Shown here: positions 5,624-8,628 of the stretch, piece by piece
Position numbering within the stretch: position 1 is the stretch's first letter
Layout of the letters: the number at the start of each line of letters is the position of its first letter
From: DATLAN01 sp035527455
GTDB lineage: Bacteria > Planctomycetota > Planctomycetia > Pirellulales > Thermoguttaceae
DNA length: 8,628 bases
Assembly: GCA_035527455.1 (NCBI GenBank)
Contig: DATLAN010000303.1
Span: 1-8,628, forward strand
Direction of reading: 5' to 3'
The notes under the pieces: model-generated
What the model saw: the letters and a program-made list of their open reading frames with translations, nothing else
The model's database searches: none
Told to the model about the DNA's origin: nothing
Translations under genes and position numbers: made by a program

Positions 5624-6052
5624 TCAGGCCGCGCCCACGACTTCGCCGACCACCACGGGCATTTCCATCAGGTCGGTCAGCTTGACGGCGCCCAATTGAT
5701 CCCGTGTGGTGTCGGTGATTCGACGCAGCGTGTCCTGCAAGCGGGAACGAGACTGCTCGGGAAGGGACACGTTGATCGGCAGTCCGGCCGACATCGGGCC
5801 TTCGACCGCTTCGATCAATTGCAGGAGCGAAATCTCGGCCGGATCGCGTTCCAGCATGAATCCGCCCCCGCCCCCGCGAGTCGAGTGCAGGATCCCCTGC
5901 TTCGACATGTCGCGGAGGATCTGCAGCAGGAATCGCTCGGGCATATGGCCCTGTTCGGCGATTTGGCCGCAGGGAACCGGCCCCGATTCCAGCTTCGCCG
6001 CCAGTCGCAAGGCGGCATGAACGGCATAGGTTACGCTTTGAGAGAGTTTCAT
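5624..6052 (-). CDS. Rrf2-family transcriptional regulator without Fe-S cysteines
   Basis: The protein has 142 residues, a normal length for the family (IscR, NsrR, CymR, RirA). The start MKLSQSVTYAVHAALRLA is the classic Rrf2 first helix and fixes the start at 6052; a 40-residue upstream extension is open but has no family similarity. The winged helix-turn-helix continues with IAEQGHMPERFLLQILRDMSKQGIL (31-55) and the wing STRGGGGGFML (57-67). ISLLQLIEAVEGP (74-86) is the conserved hinge before the dimerisation helix. The three-Cys cluster of IscR/NsrR, expected at about residues 90-110, is absent. The only Cys is C28, in the DNA-binding domain. This points to a cluster-free regulator like CymR, sensing through a partner protein or ligand rather than an Fe-S centre. 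No clear Shine-Dalgarno sequence was seen. It is divergent from the NHL-propeller gene, so it may control itself and that gene; this is inference from position only. Confidence 0.87.
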   Translation of the reverse strand: MKLSQSVTYAVHAALRLAAKLESGPVPCGQIAEQGHMPERFLLQILRDMSKQGILHSTRGGGGGFMLERDPAEISLLQLIEAVEGPMSAGLPINVSLPEQSRSRLQDTLRRITDTTRDQLGAVKLTDLMEMPVVVGEVVGAA

Positions 6053-6279
6053 CAGAAAGGCCCCATTTTGGTGAGAGAACCGACACAGGGGCACAAAAGA
6101 AGTCCCGCTGCGCTCGAACCGGCACATGGGACTCTCAATGAAGTACGCCCTGCCCCCAGTAAAAACGTACACAAACCGAATCTTGATATTGTTTCGGCGG
6201 AACGTGAGGTGGAAGTCCAGCGAAACCGGCAGATCCTACGTGGACCAGACAATGGGAGCAACCCCGACGCAACCCCTTG

Positions 6280-6308
6280 TCGACAACGCTTGCAGTGCCA
6301 GCTATAAT
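6280..6308 (+). promoter_or_regulatory. Sigma70-type promoter for the NHL-propeller gene
   Basis: TATAAT at 6303-6308 is a perfect -10 box. TCGACA at 6280-6285, a five of six match, lies 17 bases upstream. Transcription would begin near 6315 and give a leader of about 118 bases. The ten-base perfect palindrome TTGTCGACAA (6277-6286) overlaps the -35 box and could be a repressor site. Confidence 0.6.
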
Positions 6309-6310
6309 AC

Positions 6311-6386
6311 GCCCGGCCGAAAGGCACCATGCTCACCTGAAACCTGCGGTCCGCGATCCTTCCGGCCGGTGCCCTTTCCGTCGGGC
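6311..6386 (+). promoter_or_regulatory. Long stem-loop in the leader of the NHL-propeller gene
   Basis: GAAAGGCACC at 6319-6328 pairs with GGTGCCCTTTC at 6368-6378 with a single bulged C. Outside it, GCCCG at 6311-6315 pairs with CGGGC at 6382-6386. The loop of 39 bases contains a smaller GCGG/CCGC stem. The structure would begin at about the first transcribed base and would fill much of the leader. It resembles no riboswitch class known to me and lacks a U-tract, so a role in mRNA stability or translation is more likely than termination. Confidence 0.45.
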
Positions 6387-6417
6387 CGTCTCGCCGAAGG
6401 TGAATTCACCGATCGCG

Positions 6418-6424
6418 AAGGGAG
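6418..6424 (+). promoter_or_regulatory. Ribosome binding site that decides the NHL-propeller start
   Basis: AAGGGAG lies eight bases before the ATG at 6433. The reading frame is open back to a TTG at 6277, but that start would overlap the -35 box and place the signal peptide in the interior. The ATG at 6433 is therefore the real start. Confidence 0.75.
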
Positions 6425-6432
6425 ACCAGATC

Positions 6433-7497
6433 ATGCGTACGCACCTTGGAAACCGTGTTGCTGTTTTTCCACTTGCTCCGGGCGTTGTCCTGCTCCTGTT
6501 CGGTTGGGCAGCGAGTCTGCACGCCACCGCGGCCGAACTGCCGACCGCCTCGGCGCCGCTGCGTCTGAACACGGCCGTTTCCTACACGGTCGATCCGGAT
6601 TGGCCGCAACGGCCCGAGGGCGTCGCGTGGGGCCAGATGGCCGGCGTCGCCGTGGACGACCAAGACCGGATCTGGCTGCACACCCGGGCGAAACCGCCGA
6701 TCCAGGTGTACGATTCCAGCGGCAAGTTCCTCCGTGGATTCGGCGACGAGGTCATCGCTTCGGCCCATTACCTGAAGATCGGTCCCCAGGGCAACATCTG
6801 GGTGACCGACATCGGCAACCACGTGGTGATGCAATTCACGCCTGAGGGCAAACTGCTGAAAACGCTCGGCACTTTCGGCGTGCCCGGCGAAGACGAGACC
6901 CATCTGAACAAGCCCACCGACATGGCCGTCACGCCCCGGGGAGACGTGTTCGTCTCGGACGGATACGGCAACAACCGCATCGTCCACTTCGACAGAAGCG
7001 GCAAGTTCGTCAAGGCGTGGGGACGGCGCGGAACCGGACCGGGCGAGTTCAACCTGCCGCACGGGATCGTCGTCGACTCGAAGGGGAGGCTCTACGTGGC
7101 CGACCGCTCCAACGTCCGCGTCCAGGTGTTCGATCAGGACGGAACGTTCCTGGCCGAGTGGCGCAACCTGCTCGTGCCGTGGGGACTGGCGATCACCGAA
7201 GACGACGAGATCTGGGCGTGCGGTTCTTCTCCGATGGTGTGGGAACAGGGGGGCGGCCTGTTGGGGTGCCCGCCGAAGGATCAGGTGTTCATGAAATTCG
7301 ACACCGACGGAAAGCTGCTTCAACTCTGGACCGTTCCCAAAGGCGAAGACGGCGGAGAGCAACCCGGCGAAGTGAATTGGCTGCACGCGATCGACGTCGA
7401 TTCGCAGGGCAACATCTACGCGGGCGACATCCGCGGCCAGAAGGCGCAGAAGTTCATCCGGCAAGAGCCGCCATCGGGGTCAGAGCTTGAACAATGA
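6433..7497 (+). CDS. Secreted NHL-repeat beta-propeller, peptidyl-hydroxyglycine lyase (PAL)-like
   Basis: The protein has 354 residues. A signal peptide covers about 1-34: hydrophobic core at about 10-28 (PLAPGVVLLLFGWA), likely cleavage after ATAA. The rest is a propeller of NHL repeats, clearest at 71-103, 114-146, 160-196, 206-242 and 315-341, each with a G-x-(I/V)-x-V-D/S-D core followed by an aromatic. The closest match I recognise is the PAL domain of peptide-amidating monooxygenase, a zinc enzyme that splits peptidyl-alpha-hydroxyglycine. VSDGYGNNRIVHFDRSGKF and VADRSNVRVQVF (residues 174-192 and 222-233) align well with it. Equivalents of the three zinc-binding His (H112, H210, H318) and of catalytic Arg and Tyr (R85, Y178, R225) all appear present. 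The Asp next to the third His is Ala319. The actual substrate is unknown; such propellers are numerous in planctomycetes. It converges on the last gene with 40 bases between stops. Confidence 0.85.
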   Translation: MRTHLGNRVAVFPLAPGVVLLLFGWAASLHATAAELPTASAPLRLNTAVSYTVDPDWPQRPEGVAWGQMAGVAVDDQDRIWLHTRAKPPIQVYDSSGKFLRGFGDEVIASAHYLKIGPQGNIWVTDIGNHVVMQFTPEGKLLKTLGTFGVPGEDETHLNKPTDMAVTPRGDVFVSDGYGNNRIVHFDRSGKFVKAWGRRGTGPGEFNLPHGIVVDSKGRLYVADRSNVRVQVFDQDGTFLAEWRNLLVPWGLAITEDDEIWACGSSPMVWEQGGGLLGCPPKDQVFMKFDTDGKLLQLWTVPKGEDGGEQPGEVNWLHAIDVDSQGNIYAGDIRGQKAQKFIRQEPPSGSELEQ

Positions 7498-7537
7498 ATA
7501 GCGGCTGGCGGACCCCAAGCGGGCAATCGCCTCGCGA

Positions 7538-8628
7538 CTATTCAACGAAGTCATCCTCCACGCTCTGCGCTGCGTAGAGCGGCAGGTGGCGGTAGTCGAC
7601 TTCCAGCGTCATGGCGGCCATGGCGGTGCAGTAGAGTCGTCCGCCGCGGTCGGCGTGCGTGTGGGGGAAGTACCAACTGCCCGTTTCGTGGCCGGCGGTC
7701 GCCTGGGCGTCGATCAACTGCTGCTGCATCACCGAGTCCCATTGTCGCCAGGGCTCGCCGCCGTAGTGCCGCAGCACCTGGGTGGCGTAGTAGTTGTAGT
7801 ACATGTCGCCCGAAGCGGGTCCCTCCTGGGCGAGCCACTGGACGCCGCGCTGCAGCGCCGGGTTGTCCTTCTTCCAGCCGAGATACATCCGGCAGAGCAG
7901 GCCGATGGACGTGGTGGCCGAGCTGCCCTGTCCGGCGTCGGTGTAGCCGTACTGCGAGCCGCTTTCCGACTGCACCTCGTCGAGAAACGCCGACGCCCGA
8001 TGGATCACCACCGGCGGGACGTCCAGATAGGCCATATGCCCGCTCTTCAGCGCCATGATCTGCCAGCCGACCACCGACGTGTCGCCGCGTTGTCGCGGCT
8101 CGTATCGCCAGCCGCCGCCTACCGGATCCTGGGCGTAGCCGATGAAGTTCAGCGCCTGCTGGGCCGGCCCGTAGAGTTGCTTGTCGTGGGTCATGGCGAA
8201 CGCCTCGCAGACGGCGATGGCGGCGATGCCGTGGGAATACATCCGCCCGCCCGGCTCGTAGAAGCTGCCGCCGTGGGCGTCGAGCTTCATGCGGCCCAGC
8301 AGGAAGTAGAGCCCCCGGTTGACGGTCGCCTGGTAAATGCCGTCCTGGTGGGTCTGGCCGGCGCCGAGAAACGGCAGCAGGGCCAAGGCGGTCGCCCCCA
8401 GTCGGGCGTCGGCCAGCTTGCCCAAGTTGCGGCATTGCCCGCCGCAGCCCGGGCAGCGGGTATGGTCGAAGCTCCAACTCCCGTCGGGCAACTGGTGCTC
8501 GGCCAGCCATTTCAGCGCCGCGGAGACGGCCTTGCCCTCGGGAAGGTGCTGCCGACGGTTGAACTCTTCGATGCGCCCCCTGCTCAAATCGTCGGGTCCG
8601 CCGGAGATCCGCGTCATGATGTCACCCT
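7538..8628 (-). CDS. Squalene-cyclase/prenyltransferase-like alpha-barrel repeat protein, 5' end uncertain
   Basis: Counting from the ATG at 8617, 359 residues are visible. The frame stays open to the right edge, and family members usually carry a longer N-terminal region, so the true start probably lies outside the window. The fold is the alpha/alpha barrel shared by terpene cyclases and prenyltransferase beta subunits. A QW-like motif QLPDGSW is at 42-48, TALALLPFLGAGQTH at 76-90, a second repeat GGGWRYEP at 167-174, and DTSVVGWQIMALKSG at 179-193, a hallmark of the planctomycete group. HTRCPGCGGQC (52-62) is a possible metal site. The DxDD acid motif of squalene-hopene cyclase is absent from the visible part, so cyclisation of squalene is not supported and the role is unknown. 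The C-terminus ends SVEDDFVE. The gene converges on the NHL-propeller gene. Confidence 0.83.
   Translation of the reverse strand, partial: GDIMTRISGGPDDLSRGRIEEFNRRQHLPEGKAVSAALKWLAEHQLPDGSWSFDHTRCPGCGGQCRNLGKLADARLGATALALLPFLGAGQTHQDGIYQATVNRGLYFLLGRMKLDAHGGSFYEPGGRMYSHGIAAIAVCEAFAMTHDKQLYGPAQQALNFIGYAQDPVGGGWRYEPRQRGDTSVVGWQIMALKSGHMAYLDVPPVVIHRASAFLDEVQSESGSQYGYTDAGQGSSATTSIGLLCRMYLGWKKDNPALQRGVQWLAQEGPASGDMYYNYYATQVLRHYGGEPWRQWDSVMQQQLIDAQATAGHETGSWYFPHTHADRGGRLYCTAMAAMTLEVDYRHLPLYAAQSVEDDFVE

Larger units (their letters stand above)
6053..6432. other. Divergent intergenic region between the Rrf2 regulator and the NHL-propeller gene
   Basis: This gap of 380 bases has no credible gene. 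Its right half holds a strong promoter (6280-6308), a palindrome over the -35 box (6277-6286), a leader stem-loop (6311-6386) and a ribosome binding site (6418-6424), all for the plus-strand gene. The left half holds a weak inverted repeat, AGTCCC at 6101-6106 with GGGACT at 6128-6133. No convincing minus-strand promoter for the Rrf2 gene was found. Confidence 0.6.

Noticed and set aside
6101..6133. AGTCCC/GGGACT inverted repeat as an Rrf2 operator
   Set aside because: Only six bases per arm with a 21-base spacer, and unlike known Rrf2-family sites; this is expected by chance in GC-rich DNA.
6406..7464. Minus-strand open frame (352 codons) opposite the NHL-propeller gene
   Set aside because: Antisense shadow of a secreted propeller with signal peptide, ribosome binding site and promoter on the plus strand.

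Overview
The window looks like a piece of a planctomycete chromosome. This is inferred from the gene set, not from a marker gene. It is GC-rich and sparsely packed. It combines a secreted sialidase-like Asp-box protein, a URO-D-family protein, an anaerobic sulfatase-maturase-type radical SAM enzyme, a flotillin, an Rrf2 regulator, a secreted NHL propeller and a squalene-cyclase-like repeat protein. That mixture is typical of Pirellulales-like genomes. No tRNA, rRNA, CRISPR array, transposase gene or phage gene was seen.

Layout: the 5' part of a sialidase-like gene (1-719, minus, runs off the left edge); a 313-base gap with inverted repeat A; a URO-D-family gene (1033-2154, minus); a divergent intergenic region with a strong sigma70-like promoter and inverted repeat B; a radical SAM/SPASM maturase with a C-terminal SEC-C zinc motif (2357-3670, plus); inverted repeat C between convergent genes; a flotillin-like SPFH gene (3765-5354, minus) with its own candidate promoter; inverted repeat D; an Rrf2-family regulator (5624-6052, minus); a 380-base divergent region with a promoter and a structured leader; an NHL-propeller protein resembling peptidyl-hydroxyglycine lyase (6433-7497, plus); and, convergent with it, a squalene-cyclase-like repeat protein (7538 to the right edge, minus).

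The genes do not form an obvious operon. Strands alternate and most genes have their own intergenic space. A loose theme is possible for the left half, because sialidase-like and sulfatase-maturation functions both fit breakdown of decorated glycans, but no sulfatase gene is present to anchor it.

The most distinctive feature is the intergenic DNA. Four of the six gaps each hold one long, clean inverted repeat. Two of these (C and D) have arms made of a GTAGCC foot followed by a small internal hairpin, arranged head to head, which is the architecture of REP/BIME elements mobilised by RAYT transposases. The other two (A and B) share a different arm with each other (18 of 20 bases). This suggests that at least two or three dispersed palindrome families populate this genome.
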